This document shows positions 55,319-63,782 of a stretch of 64,000 bases of DNA, one piece after another. The notes under the pieces were generated by a model. It made no database searches. It was not told where the DNA came from and saw nothing but the letters and a program-made list of their open reading frames with translations. Each line of letters starts with the position of its first letter. Positions within the stretch are counted from its first letter, which is position 1. The DNA lies in assembly GCA_021775315.1 (NCBI GenBank), contig JAJFIC010000064.1, positions 1-64,000 on the forward strand, in the 5' to 3' direction. Position numbers and translations under genes: made by a program. Origin of the DNA: Paracoccaceae bacterium (GTDB lineage: Bacteria; Pseudomonadota; Alphaproteobacteria; Rhodobacterales; Rhodobacteraceae).

Positions 55319-55789
55319 ATGGAAAAGGTCCCCGTCACCCCGCGTGGCTTCAAAGCTATGGACGCAGAGCTAAGACAGCTGAAATCGACCGATCGCCCGG
55401 CAGTCATCCGGGCCATTGCCGAGGCGCGCGAGCATGGCGATTTATCTGAAAACGCCGAGTATCACGCCGCCCGCGAGCAGCAAAGCCATATCGAGGGCCG
55501 GATTAAGGAACTCGAAGGGCTCATTTCTTTGGCTGATGTGATTGACGTGACCAAGCTCAAAGGCTCGGTCAAGTTCGGCGCAACCGTGGAAATGGTGGAC
55601 GAAGACACCGACGTTGAAATGACCTATCAGATCGTGGGCGAGCCCGAGGCCGACGTTGACAACGGTCTGTTGAACATCCGCTCGCCAATTGCGCGGGCCT
55701 TGATTGGTAAAGACGAAGGTGACAGTGTCGAGGTCAAGACACCCGGCGGTACAAAAAGTTATGAGATTCTCAGTGTAAAATATATCTGA
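55319..55789 (+). CDS. greA: Transcription elongation factor GreA
   Basis: A 156-residue factor that restarts backtracked RNA polymerase. The N-terminal coiled coil carries the acidic tip ([18 protein letters not shown], with Asp and Glu), and the C-terminal FKBP-like domain ends in [16 protein letters not shown]. Full length. It is followed 29 bp later by a membrane protein gene. Confidence 0.97.
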   Translation: MEKVPVTPRGFKAMDAELRQLKSTDRPAVIRAIAEAREHGDLSENAEYHAAREQQSHIEGRIKELEGLISLADVIDVTKLKGSVKFGATVEMVDEDTDVEMTYQIVGEPEADVDNGLLNIRSPIARALIGKDEGDSVEVKTPGGTKSYEILSVKYI

Positions 55790-55818
55790 GGTATACAGAC
55801 CTCAAAGGCAGCCAAGCC

Positions 55819-56853
55819 ATGAATTCAGGCAAACCCGAAGCCCCGCTCGACCTTGGAATCTATGGGCGGCAGGTAAAAAGTAAAGTCGAGATTGCTGACA
55901 TTGTTGCGGCAGTCCTAAGCTTGCTGTGGGTCGGTGTCGTCGCCGGATTCTGGTTCTTCATCGGTATTTCATCCGGGGACGGATCTCCTGGGTTCAACCC
56001 GATGACATTTGTGATGACGATGGTGTCGATCTTGCTGCCCATCGGTCTGATCTGGGTCGCCAGTGCCGGGGCCAAAACCGCCAAAGTCATGCGCGAAGAG
56101 GCGAACCGCCTGCAAACTTCCATCGACGCCATGCGCCACGCCTATGTTTCGCAACAACAAACAGCCGGGCAAACCGTAAAGCCATCGCTGGAGCACCAGT
56201 TGAACGAAATCGCCGCTTCGCAGAAACAAACGGAAACCGCGATTGCCACCTTCGCATCGCGGCGTGAACATGCAACGGTTCCCGCCTCGACTACCAAAGC
56301 CGCACTTGGCAAGAAGCCAGTGCCGGAACAAGACGAACAGCCCTCGCTGGCGCTTGGCACACCGGAACCCGAACTGCGTGATCCAATAACCATTGCCGAA
56401 TTTATCCGCGCGTTGAATTTTCCTGAAAACGAGGATGACGCCGAGGGATTTCGCACACTGCGCCGTGCTTTGGATGACCGCGACGTGGCCAAAATGATCC
56501 GCTCGTCGCAAGACGTGCTAACCTTGCTGTCACAAGACGGTATTTACATGGACGACCTGCGCCCTGACAAGCCACGCGCCGAAACATGGCGTCGGTTTGC
56601 CGGTGGTGAACGTGGCCCGGCGGTGGCAGGGCTGGGCGGTATCCGCGACCGATCCTGTCTGGCGCTTGCAGGTGGACGATTAAAGCAAGACCCGGTGTTT
56701 CGTGACGCGGCGCATCATTTTTTGCGTCAGTTCGATACGGTCCTGTCGGAATTTGAGGCCAACGCCACCGATCAGGAATTGGTTGAAATGGGCGAAACCC
56801 GAACCGCGCGGGCCTTTATGCTGCTGGGTCGGATCGCTGGAACATTTGACTAA
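55819..56853 (+). CDS. Conserved membrane protein, unknown function
   Basis: A 344-residue protein with two helices at about residues 25-50 and 60-82, a coiled segment (MREEANRLQTSIDAMRHAY), a variable Gln/Pro-rich linker (about 125-185) and a soluble C-terminal domain (EFIRALNFPENEDDAEGFRTLRRAL, GGIRDRSCLALAGGRLKQDPVFRDAAHHFLRQFD). I believe similar proteins occur beside greA in other Rhodobacterales, but I cannot name a family. Probably cotranscribed with greA. An AAATACTC-type element lies downstream at 56925. Confidence 0.75.
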   Translation: MNSGKPEAPLDLGIYGRQVKSKVEIADIVAAVLSLLWVGVVAGFWFFIGISSGDGSPGFNPMTFVMTMVSILLPIGLIWVASAGAKTAKVMREEANRLQTSIDAMRHAYVSQQQTAGQTVKPSLEHQLNEIAASQKQTETAIATFASRREHATVPASTTKAALGKKPVPEQDEQPSLALGTPEPELRDPITIAEFIRALNFPENEDDAEGFRTLRRALDDRDVAKMIRSSQDVLTLLSQDGIYMDDLRPDKPRAETWRRFAGGERGPAVAGLGGIRDRSCLALAGGRLKQDPVFRDAAHHFLRQFDTVLSEFEANATDQELVEMGETRTARAFMLLGRIAGTFD

Positions 56854-56952
56854 GTATTACCGTTTGGGTTTGGCTCAGTAGCGCTTAACCAGTGGCGCAG
56901 CTCCTGTTTCTTTAGTGCAAAAATGAGTATTTCAGGAACAATGAAGGCAGGG

Positions 56953-58209
56953 TTACAGCCCGAAGCTACCATAGGGATAATATGCGACTGGATCACCAAC
57001 TCTGATCTCGCGCGCGTCATCGCCAAGCTCCACCAAACCGTCAGCCCAGCTTAGCCCTGAAATCCGTCCCGAGCCCTCGGAATGATACGCCTGAGCATGC
57101 CCATCCCCATCCAACCGCGCCCGCAAATATTCGCGTCGCCCGGGTTTTTTTGACTTGGTGAATGCCGCTGGCACCTGAAACGCTTGCGGTTCCGTCCACA
57201 TTCCGCCCGCCAGCACGCTAAGGGCGGGACGCGCGAAAATCAGGGTGCAGACAAAGGCCGCAACCGGATTGCCCGGCAGACCAAAAATCGGCACACCGCA
57301 CCACAGGCCCAGCGCAAGCGGCCGTCCGGGTTTAAGGGCAATGCGCCAGGAATGCACCTCGCCCTCGGCTTGCAAAATGGCCGACAGGTGATCTTCTTGG
57401 CCGGCGGAGGCGCCACCAGATGTCAGAATAGCGTCGACCGTTTGGGCCGCCCGGTTCAGGCCGTCACGCAGCAAGTCTGTGTCATCACGCGCATGGCCAA
57501 GATCGACCGCCTGCATCCCCCAACGCCGCAGGATCGCCAGCAGCATCGGGCGGTTGGCATCAAAAATCTGATCAGGCCGGGCGGACGCGCCTGCCGCCAG
57601 CAGCTCGTCCCCAGTGGACAAAACACCGACCCTGAGCGGTTTGAAAACTTCGGCTTGCGCCAAGCCAACCGCCGCCATCAAGGCGATGTCTTGTGGCTGC
57701 AACTTGTGGCCGGGCTGGAATAAAACCGTCGTGGCGATGACATCCTCGCCTGCTTTTCGTGCGTTCGCACCAGGCTTTATTCCGCCATGAAAAGCAATCT
57801 GACCGTCCTGTTCAGTCACGTCCTCTTGCATGACGACGCTGTCAACACCGCCCGGCAACTGCGCCCCGGTCAGTATCCGGATCGCCTGCCCTAAGGGAAC
57901 CGTGCCCGCAAACGGCGTACCAGCGGCGGAGCGCCCGTCGACCAAGGACAAAACCTGCACACCTGTGCCAAGGCTGGCATGGGCAAAGCCAAAGCCATCC
58001 ACCGCGGAATTGGCCGTTGGTGGATTGTCTCGCACGGCTGCCAATGGCTGTGCCAGCACCCGGCCAGAAAGCTGTGCCAACGGTAAAACCTCGCTCGCCA
58101 CAACACCAGTCAAACGGGTGCGCAACAGTTCAAGCGCGGTATCTACCGGGGTCCAGTTCACACCGGGCGGCAGGGCAAAACAATCATCTGTCAGGCGCGG
58201 AGGCTGCAT
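56953..58209 (-). CDS. moeA: Molybdopterin molybdenumtransferase
   Basis: A 418-residue MoeA protein that inserts molybdate into adenylylated molybdopterin. Domain order is standard: NSAVDGFGFA, RILTGAQLPGGVDSVVMQED, VLSTGDELL, the Mo-site text DANRPMLLAILRRWG and TSGGASAGQEDH, and GLPGNPVAAFVC. The ATG overlaps the mobB stop (GTGATG); last gene of fdhD-mobA-mobB-moeA. Confidence 0.95.
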   Translation of the reverse strand: MQPPRLTDDCFALPPGVNWTPVDTALELLRTRLTGVVASEVLPLAQLSGRVLAQPLAAVRDNPPTANSAVDGFGFAHASLGTGVQVLSLVDGRSAAGTPFAGTVPLGQAIRILTGAQLPGGVDSVVMQEDVTEQDGQIAFHGGIKPGANARKAGEDVIATTVLFQPGHKLQPQDIALMAAVGLAQAEVFKPLRVGVLSTGDELLAAGASARPDQIFDANRPMLLAILRRWGMQAVDLGHARDDTDLLRDGLNRAAQTVDAILTSGGASAGQEDHLSAILQAEGEVHSWRIALKPGRPLALGLWCGVPIFGLPGNPVAAFVCTLIFARPALSVLAGGMWTEPQAFQVPAAFTKSKKPGRREYLRARLDGDGHAQAYHSEGSGRISGLSWADGLVELGDDAREIRVGDPVAYYPYGSFGL

Positions 58210-58706
58210 CACACCAATCCAACATGGCCAAGGATGAAATCGGCAATCGCGCTGGTGTCGTCGAGGCCAAAAACCGGTTGCTGCAACCCGTCAAGCGCCA
58301 CATCACTGGCCACCGCCAGAATGGTGTCATCGTCGCGCGCGATCAGCGGATGGGCATTGGCGGTGCGATGAGCCTCGATCTTGGCATGGCTGTCGCGTTT
58401 GTAACCTTCGATCAACACCAGATCGACCGGGGCAAGATGCGCCAAAAGCGACGGCAGGGAAGGCTCGGTCGCAGAATGCATTTCATGCATCAAAGCCCAG
58501 CGATGTCGCGAGGATAACAGAACCTCTTGCGCGCCAGCCTCGCGGTGGCGAAAACTGTCCTTGCCCTGATGGTCCACATCAAATGTGTGATGGGCGTGTT
58601 TGACTGTTGAAACCGAAAACCCGCGCCCGGTGATTTCGTTAACCAGCCGTTCCATCAACCCGGTTTTGCCGTTGTTTTTCCAGCCGACAACGCCAAACAC
58701 TTTCAC
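58209..58706 (-). CDS. mobB: Molybdopterin-guanine dinucleotide biosynthesis adaptor protein MobB
   Basis: A 165-residue P-loop GTPase that assists MobA. Walker A is GWKNNGKTGLMERL; HHTFDVDHQGKDSFRHREAGA and VLIEGYKRDSHAKIE follow, as in MobB. GTG start overlapping the mobA stop (GTGA). Confidence 0.93.
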   Translation of the reverse strand: MKVFGVVGWKNNGKTGLMERLVNEITGRGFSVSTVKHAHHTFDVDHQGKDSFRHREAGAQEVLLSSRHRWALMHEMHSATEPSLPSLLAHLAPVDLVLIEGYKRDSHAKIEAHRTANAHPLIARDDDTILAVASDVALDGLQQPVFGLDDTSAIADFILGHVGLV

Positions 58707-59323
58707 GATTTCGCCCTTTCAAGCAGTTCAATCGCGTCCAGCATATCTTGTGGCGTGTTAACGTTAAAGAACGGATCATACGGCACCACTGGAAATTCTG
58801 CATGCGCAACACCGTGCCGGTCGGTCCAGTCGATCACTTTGCGGGTGCCGTTGTTCAAGGCCCTGCGCAGATCATCGCGCAAGGCAACGGGCCACAGGCC
58901 AAACGTCGGATGGCGGGACATTCCACGTTTAGGGTCTGGTGTGGCGGCCATGGCAATCGGAGCACCATCCGTCACGGCGTTCTGCAAACGCTCCACCAGA
59001 TCATCCGGGAAAAATGGTGTGTCTGCAGCAGCCGTAACGATATGCGTTGCACCTTGGCTGGCGGCCCAGTCAAGCCCGGCCAGAACCCCGGCCAACGGCC
59101 CGACGAATCCGCCGACAGAGTCAGCGAGCACCGGCAGATCGTAACCCTGAAACCGCGCTGGGTCCCCATTAGCGTTCAGCGCCAGCTTGTCGACCTGCGT
59201 CGCCAGTCGCGCAACAACCCGCGCCAGCAAAGTCTGACCTTCAAGCATCAACAACGCTTTGTCGCCCCCGCCCATGCGTCGCGCCTGCCCACCGGCAAGG
59301 ATTACACCCAGTGGCGCGCTCAT
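58703..59323 (-). CDS. mobA: Molybdenum cofactor guanylyltransferase
   Basis: A 206-residue nucleotidyltransferase that attaches GMP to molybdopterin, producing the cofactor used by DMSO reductase-family enzymes such as formate dehydrogenases. The start LGVILAGGQARRMGGGDKALL is the GTP-binding signature; FFNVNTPQDM near the end is typical. ATGA overlap with fdhD and GTGA overlap with mobB. Confidence 0.94.
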   Translation of the reverse strand: MSAPLGVILAGGQARRMGGGDKALLMLEGQTLLARVVARLATQVDKLALNANGDPARFQGYDLPVLADSVGGFVGPLAGVLAGLDWAASQGATHIVTAAADTPFFPDDLVERLQNAVTDGAPIAMAATPDPKRGMSRHPTFGLWPVALRDDLRRALNNGTRKVIDWTDRHGVAHAEFPVVPYDPFFNVNTPQDMLDAIELLERAKS

Positions 59324-60222
59324 TTCCCGGCCCCTTTGCGGCGGGATTTGCCCGGCTCTTCCGCCACATTGTCAGGGTCGGCGTCCCAATCCAGCCGCCC
59401 GTCCCCACTCAAACAAACAAACCGTTTGCCGCGCATCCGCCCAATCAACGTCAGCCCGACCTCGCGCGCAATATCCACACCCCAAGCCGTGAAGCCCGAG
59501 CGTGAAGCCAGCACCGGTATCCCCATCATGGCGGTTTTAATCACCATTTCCGAGGTCAACCGCCCAGTTGTATAAAGGATCTTATCCGCAGCCTCGGCCC
59601 CTTCCAACAGCATCCAGCCCGCGATTTTGTCCACGGCATTGTGCCGCCCGACATCCTCCATATAAACCAGCGGCTTGTCCTGTTGGCACAACACGGTGCC
59701 GTGGATCGCGCCCGCCTCAAGATACAGGCTGGGCGTCGTGTTGATCTGATGCGCCAAGGCATAAAGCCACGATGTCCGAACCTTGCCTTCGGGCAGTTGC
59801 AGCCCCTCAAGTCCTTCCATCATATCACCAAAAACCGTGCCGACAGCGCAGCCACTGGTGCGGGTCTTTTTCGCCAGTTTTGCCTCGAAATCCGTCACGA
59901 CTTCGGTGCGCACAACAACGGTTTCCAGTTCTTCATCGTAATCAATGCCGGTGATAGTGTCGGCAGTCGACAACATGCCCTGATTGCGCAAAAACCCAAG
60001 CGCCAGATATTCGGGGTAGTCGCCAATCGTCATCGCCGTGACAATCTCGCGACCGTTCAAAAAGATCGTCAGGGGACGCTCTTCCACCACCGAGATATCC
60101 ATGGGCGCGCCGTTGTGGTCGATCCCGCGAACCGCGCGGGTCAACCGGGCAGCGCCCGGATCAGGGGCGATCAGATATTGTGATAGGTCAGTATGATTTA
60201 CCAAATTGACAGCCCCCGGCAT
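59320..60222 (-). CDS. fdhD: Formate dehydrogenase accessory sulphurtransferase FdhD
   Basis: A 300-residue sulphur carrier that sulphurates the molybdenum cofactor of formate dehydrogenase. EERPLTIFLNGREIVTAM, EDVGRHNAVDKIAGWML and LTSEMVIKTAMMGIPVLASRSG are diagnostic. The active loop reads TSGCAVG with Cys125 only, where E. coli has two Cys in a CxxC arrangement. A basic tail (GKSRRKGAGK) ends it. No formate dehydrogenase gene is in the window. Divergent from azlC with 39 bp between starts; overlaps mobA. Confidence 0.93.
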   Translation of the reverse strand: MPGAVNLVNHTDLSQYLIAPDPGAARLTRAVRGIDHNGAPMDISVVEERPLTIFLNGREIVTAMTIGDYPEYLALGFLRNQGMLSTADTITGIDYDEELETVVVRTEVVTDFEAKLAKKTRTSGCAVGTVFGDMMEGLEGLQLPEGKVRTSWLYALAHQINTTPSLYLEAGAIHGTVLCQQDKPLVYMEDVGRHNAVDKIAGWMLLEGAEAADKILYTTGRLTSEMVIKTAMMGIPVLASRSGFTAWGVDIAREVGLTLIGRMRGKRFVCLSGDGRLDWDADPDNVAEEPGKSRRKGAGK

Positions 60223-60261
60223 TTCAGCATACGCATGATGCGTCCAATTTAGAGATTAGCA

Positions 60262-60996
60262 ATGATTATCACCAACCCAAAATCCGCCTACCTGACGGGC
60301 TTTCGCGACGGCAGCCCGTTTATTCTGGTCGTTGTCCCGTTTGCCCTGCTGTTTGGCGTCATCGCGACCGAGGCCGGCCTTAACCTGATCGAAACCATGG
60401 CGATGACGATCATGGTGATTGCCGGAGCGGCCCAGTTCACCGCCGTGTCGTTGATGTTGGATCAGGCGCCGACATTTATCGTGCTGCTGACCGCCCTTGC
60501 GGTCAACCTGAGGATGGCGATGTATTCCGCCGCGCTGGTGCCCCATGTGGGCAAAGCCCCTTTGGGCATCAGAATGTTGATGGCGTATTTCATGGTCGAT
60601 CAGGCATTTGCCGTGGCGGTCAAGAAATACAACGAAGAACCACAGATGACCCTGCCGCAGAAAACCGCCTACTACTTTGGTTGCCTGTCGCCCATCGTGC
60701 CGCTGTGGTATTTATTTTCCTATATCGGCGCTGTTGTTGGCACCGCGATCCCACCGGAATATTCGCTCGATTTCGCCATACCGATCTGCTTCATCTCGCT
60801 AACCGCGCCAATGATGCGCAGCGCGCCGCATTTCCTTGCAGCCCTGGTATCAGTAGCTGCCACGCTGGCGCTGATCTGGGTGCCTTACAACCTCGGCCTG
60901 ATCGCGGCAGCAATGCTGGCGATGATGACCGGCGCTCAGGTCGAACTTATCCTGAAACGACGCGCACGCACCCCGACTGAAGGCCAAGCCGCATGA
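60262..60996 (+). CDS. azlC: AzlC family branched-chain amino acid exporter subunit
   Basis: A 244-residue membrane protein with about seven helices matching AzlC (VIAGAAQFTAVSLML, LRMAMYSAALVPHVG, MVDQAFAVAVKKYN). With AzlD it forms an exporter of branched-chain amino acids or similar compounds. Overlaps azlD by ATGA. Confidence 0.9.
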   Translation: MIITNPKSAYLTGFRDGSPFILVVVPFALLFGVIATEAGLNLIETMAMTIMVIAGAAQFTAVSLMLDQAPTFIVLLTALAVNLRMAMYSAALVPHVGKAPLGIRMLMAYFMVDQAFAVAVKKYNEEPQMTLPQKTAYYFGCLSPIVPLWYLFSYIGAVVGTAIPPEYSLDFAIPICFISLTAPMMRSAPHFLAALVSVAATLALIWVPYNLGLIAAAMLAMMTGAQVELILKRRARTPTEGQAA

Positions 60997-61322
60997 TCAC
61001 CGACAAAACCACGCTTTGGATCGTCATCATATTGCTGGGCCTTGGCACCTATCTTATCCGCTTTTCTTTCCTCGGCCTGATCGGCGGGCGCGAGATGCCG
61101 GAATGGGTGCTGCGCCATCTGCGGTATGTTGCGGTTGGCGTCATGCCCGGCCTTGTCGCACCTCTGGTGGTCTGGCCCGCCGCCAATCAGGGCAACACCG
61201 ATCCCGCACGCCTTCTGGCCGCCATCGCTGCCTTTGCCATCGGCATCTGGCTCAAAAGCGTGGTCGGCGCGGTTCTGGGCGGAATGATCGCGCTTTACAG
61301 CTTTCAATATCTACTGGGCTAA
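60993..61322 (+). CDS. azlD: AzlD family exporter subunit
   Basis: A 109-residue membrane protein with three to four helices, the small partner of AzlC (GTYLIRFSFLGLIG, EWVLRHLRYVAVGVMPGLVAPLV). ATGA overlap with azlC. A repeat and hairpin follow at 61348-61395. Confidence 0.9.
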   Translation: MITDKTTLWIVIILLGLGTYLIRFSFLGLIGGREMPEWVLRHLRYVAVGVMPGLVAPLVVWPAANQGNTDPARLLAAIAAFAIGIWLKSVVGAVLGGMIALYSFQYLLG

Positions 61323-61347
61323 GTCACACCGCCCTGCCTGCTTCATC

Positions 61348-61395
61348 TTTTTGAAAATATCCTCGGGGGTTTCAAGGGGGCAGACAGCCCCCTTG
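61348..61395. repeat. Rhodobacteraceae-type post-gene repeat with hairpin
   Basis: TTTTTGAAAATATCCTCGGG begins at 61348 and is followed by CAAGGGGGC, AGACA, GCCCCCTTG (61373-61395), a perfect 9-base-pair hairpin with a 5-base loop. It lies between convergent azlD and the Lrp gene. I recall near-identical sequences after genes in other Roseobacter genomes. It probably serves as a two-way transcript end. Confidence 0.65.
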
Positions 61396-61415
61396 CTGAC
61401 ATCAAAATGCCACCG

Positions 61416-61874
61416 CTAAATCGGCAGCGCCGTGGTCTTAAACACGGTGCGCAACGCAAAGGACGAATGCATTTGCGCCACCCCCGGCAGCCGGGCCAGA
61501 TGCTTGCGGTGAATACGCGCAAAATCATCGGTATCGCGCGCCACAACTTTCAGCAAATAATCTGCCGAACCCGCCATCAGGTGACATTCCAGAACATCCG
61601 GGATACGCGAAACACCTTTTTCAAACGCTTCCAAAACCTCATCGGCCTGCCCGGACAACGTGATTTCAACAAACACGGTTGAACGTCGATCGACCTCTCG
61701 CGCGTCCAGCATCGCGACATAACCGGTGATCACTTTGCCTTTTTCCAGCCGCTGCACACGGCGATGGCAGGCAGACGGCGACAAATTTATCCGCTCGGCC
61801 AGCTCCGCATTCGACATCCGCCCCTGCTTTTGCAACACAATCAGAATCCGACGATCTGTAGCATCAATCTCCAT
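61416..61874 (-). CDS. Lrp/AsnC family transcriptional regulator
   Basis: A 152-residue regulator: winged-helix DNA-binding domain (DRRILIVLQKQGRMSNAELAERINLS, then SACHRRVQRLEKGKVI) and a C-terminal RAM ligand-binding domain (about 68-140). It is divergent from alanine dehydrogenase and very likely activates it in response to alanine or another amino acid, as AldR/Lrp proteins do. The ATG at 61874 gives the usual start MEIDATDRRIL. Confidence 0.93.
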   Translation of the reverse strand: MEIDATDRRILIVLQKQGRMSNAELAERINLSPSACHRRVQRLEKGKVITGYVAMLDAREVDRRSTVFVEITLSGQADEVLEAFEKGVSRIPDVLECHLMAGSADYLLKVVARDTDDFARIHRKHLARLPGVAQMHSSFALRTVFKTTALPI

Positions 61875-61931
61875 AATTCGCACGATCCTTGCTTGAAACA
61901 CCAATATCTTCGCAGAACTTACCACAAAATC

Positions 61932-61946
61932 TGCTTTTGCAAAGCA
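61932..61946. promoter_or_regulatory. 15-bp palindrome, candidate Lrp/AldR box
   Basis: TGCTTTTGCAAAGCA has perfect 6-base arms (TGCTTT/AAAGCA) around TGC, the 15-bp symmetric form expected for Lrp/AsnC dimers. It is centred between the regulator start (61874) and the alanine dehydrogenase start (62022). Confidence 0.6.
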
Positions 61947-62021
61947 CAATTCGGAAAACTAGCCAATGCGCCTGATGCAGGATCACCAAAACGTGCCGCA
62001 TCATGAAACAGGAGAGCTAGG

Positions 62022-63140
62022 ATGCTGATCGGTTGCCCAAAAGAGATCAAAAATCAAGAGTACCGCGTCGGGATGACCCCGTCAGCGGCACAAGAGGCCA
62101 TTGCCCGAGGCCATTCCGTCATCATTGAAACCAATGCCGGTGCTGGTGCGGGCTTTCCCGATGACAGCTATACCGCCATCGGTGCAGAAATCGTTGACAC
62201 AGCGGCCGAAATATTCGCCCGCGCGGAAATGGTGGTAAAGGTCAAAGAACCGCAACCAGCCGAGCGCAAGCAATTGCACGAAGATCAGATTCTGTTCACC
62301 TATCTGCATCTGGCCCCGGACCCTGCCCAGACCAAAGACCTGCTGGACAGCGGCGTCACCGCTATCGCCTATGAAACCGTTACTGATCGCGCCGGTGGCC
62401 TGCCACTTCTGGCCCCAATGTCCGAGGTCGCCGGACGGCTGGCCCCACAGGTCGGCAGCTGGACCCTGCAAAAAGCCAATGGTGGTCGCGGCGTCCTGAT
62501 GGGCGGCGTTCCCGGCGTTCTACCAGCCAAGGTCGTCGTGATCGGCGGCGGTGTCGTTGGCACACATGCAGCCCGCATCGCGGCAGGCATGGGTGCGGAT
62601 GTGACCGTGCTGGACATGTCGATGCCACGCATGCGGTATCTGGACGATGTCTATGGCGGCGTGTTCAAAACCAATTATGCCTCTCGGGGAAACACCGCTG
62701 ATTTGATCCAAACCGCTGACATGATCATCGGCGCGGTTCTGATCCCCGGCGCTGCGGCCCCAAAACTGATCAGCCGCGAACAACTCGGCAGCATGAAGCC
62801 CGGTGCGGCACTGGTCGATGTTGCGATTGATCAGGGCGGATGCTTTGAAACCTCGCACGCAACAACCCATGATGATCCGATCTATGAAGTTGACGGCATC
62901 ATGCATTATTGCGTCGCCAACATGCCGGGCGCGGTTGCCCGCACTTCGACAATCGCCCTTGGCAACGCGACAATGCCATTCATGCTGGCGCTGGCCGACA
63001 AGGGCTGGCGGCAAGCCTGTGAAGACGACGCGCATTTGCTGAACGGGCTGAACACCCATGCTGGCAAGTTGACTTATTACGCGGTCGGCAAAGCCCTTGG
63101 GCTTGACGTTATCTCGCCCGCGCTGGCGCTTAAGATGTAA
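62022..63140 (+). CDS. ald: Alanine dehydrogenase
   Basis: A 372-residue NAD-dependent enzyme that interconverts alanine and pyruvate plus ammonia. It starts MLIGCPKEIKNQEYRVGMTP; VKVKEPQ carries the substrate Lys, LAPMSEVAGRLA follows, and VVIGGGVVGTHAARIAAGMGADVTVLD binds NAD. AGGAG lies 7 bases before the ATG. Divergent Lrp gene and palindrome suggest substrate-induced control. Confidence 0.96.
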   Translation: MLIGCPKEIKNQEYRVGMTPSAAQEAIARGHSVIIETNAGAGAGFPDDSYTAIGAEIVDTAAEIFARAEMVVKVKEPQPAERKQLHEDQILFTYLHLAPDPAQTKDLLDSGVTAIAYETVTDRAGGLPLLAPMSEVAGRLAPQVGSWTLQKANGGRGVLMGGVPGVLPAKVVVIGGGVVGTHAARIAAGMGADVTVLDMSMPRMRYLDDVYGGVFKTNYASRGNTADLIQTADMIIGAVLIPGAAAPKLISREQLGSMKPGAALVDVAIDQGGCFETSHATTHDDPIYEVDGIMHYCVANMPGAVARTSTIALGNATMPFMLALADKGWRQACEDDAHLLNGLNTHAGKLTYYAVGKALGLDVISPALALKM

Positions 63141-63152
63141 TATGAAACATAT

Positions 63153-63184
63153 GAACGCGGCCCAATCCTGAACGGGCCGCGTTC
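63153..63184. terminator. Bidirectional hairpin between ald and mscL
   Basis: GAACGCGGCCC and GGGCCGCGTTC form a perfect 11-base-pair stem with a 10-base loop, 12 bases after the ald stop and 9 bases after the mscL stop on the other strand. U-tracts are weak on both sides, but the position between convergent genes supports a shared terminator. Confidence 0.7.
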
Positions 63185-63193
63185 AAACAATGA

Positions 63194-63622
63194 TTATTTC
63201 GCCAATGAATCCCTGATCTCGATCAGCAATTCAACCTCGGTCGGCCCAGCAGGCGCAGCCGGCGCTTCCGCCTCTTGTTCTTCCCGCTCCATCTTGGCTT
63301 TTAGCCGGTTCACAAAGCGTACAAGCAAGAACACCACCCAAGCGATAATCAGAAAATTGATCACGGCCATAATGAACGAACCATAAGCAAAGGTTGCGAC
63401 CCCGGCTTCGCGCGCCTCGGCAAGCGTGACATACTCGCCCCCTCCCAGCACAACAAACCAGTTGATGAAATCCACGCCGCCCATGAAAAGGCTGATGAAC
63501 GGGTTAATCAGATCCCCGACCATGGACTTGACGATCGCGGTAAAGGCCGCCCCAATTATAATCCCAACCGCCATGTCCATGACATTGCCCTTGGCGATGA
63601 ATTCCCTGAACTCTTTCAACAT
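63194..63622 (-). CDS. mscL: Large-conductance mechanosensitive channel
   Basis: A 142-residue channel that opens on hypo-osmotic shock. [27 protein letters not shown] starts the first pore helix in family fashion; the second helix is [26 protein letters not shown]; an Ala/Pro-rich linker and [11 protein letters not shown] end it. I chose the ATG at 63622, 6 bases after GGAG; a start nine codons upstream is possible. Confidence 0.95.
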   Translation of the reverse strand: MLKEFREFIAKGNVMDMAVGIIIGAAFTAIVKSMVGDLINPFISLFMGGVDFINWFVVLGGGEYVTLAEAREAGVATFAYGSFIMAVINFLIIAWVVFLLVRFVNRLKAKMEREEQEAEAPAAPAGPTEVELLIEIRDSLAK

Positions 63623-63782
63623 TTTACGCTCCGTTTTTTTGCTGCTCACCGGGCCGATTCTGCTTCAGGCCGTAGGGTAAATCAAGGAAACTTGAGCAAG
63701 GGGCCTGTTAATGCCGCGACAGCACCCTTAGGTTCTGTCGACAACAATCACAAACCGCGCCCGGCGCGAATGGGACAAGCAC

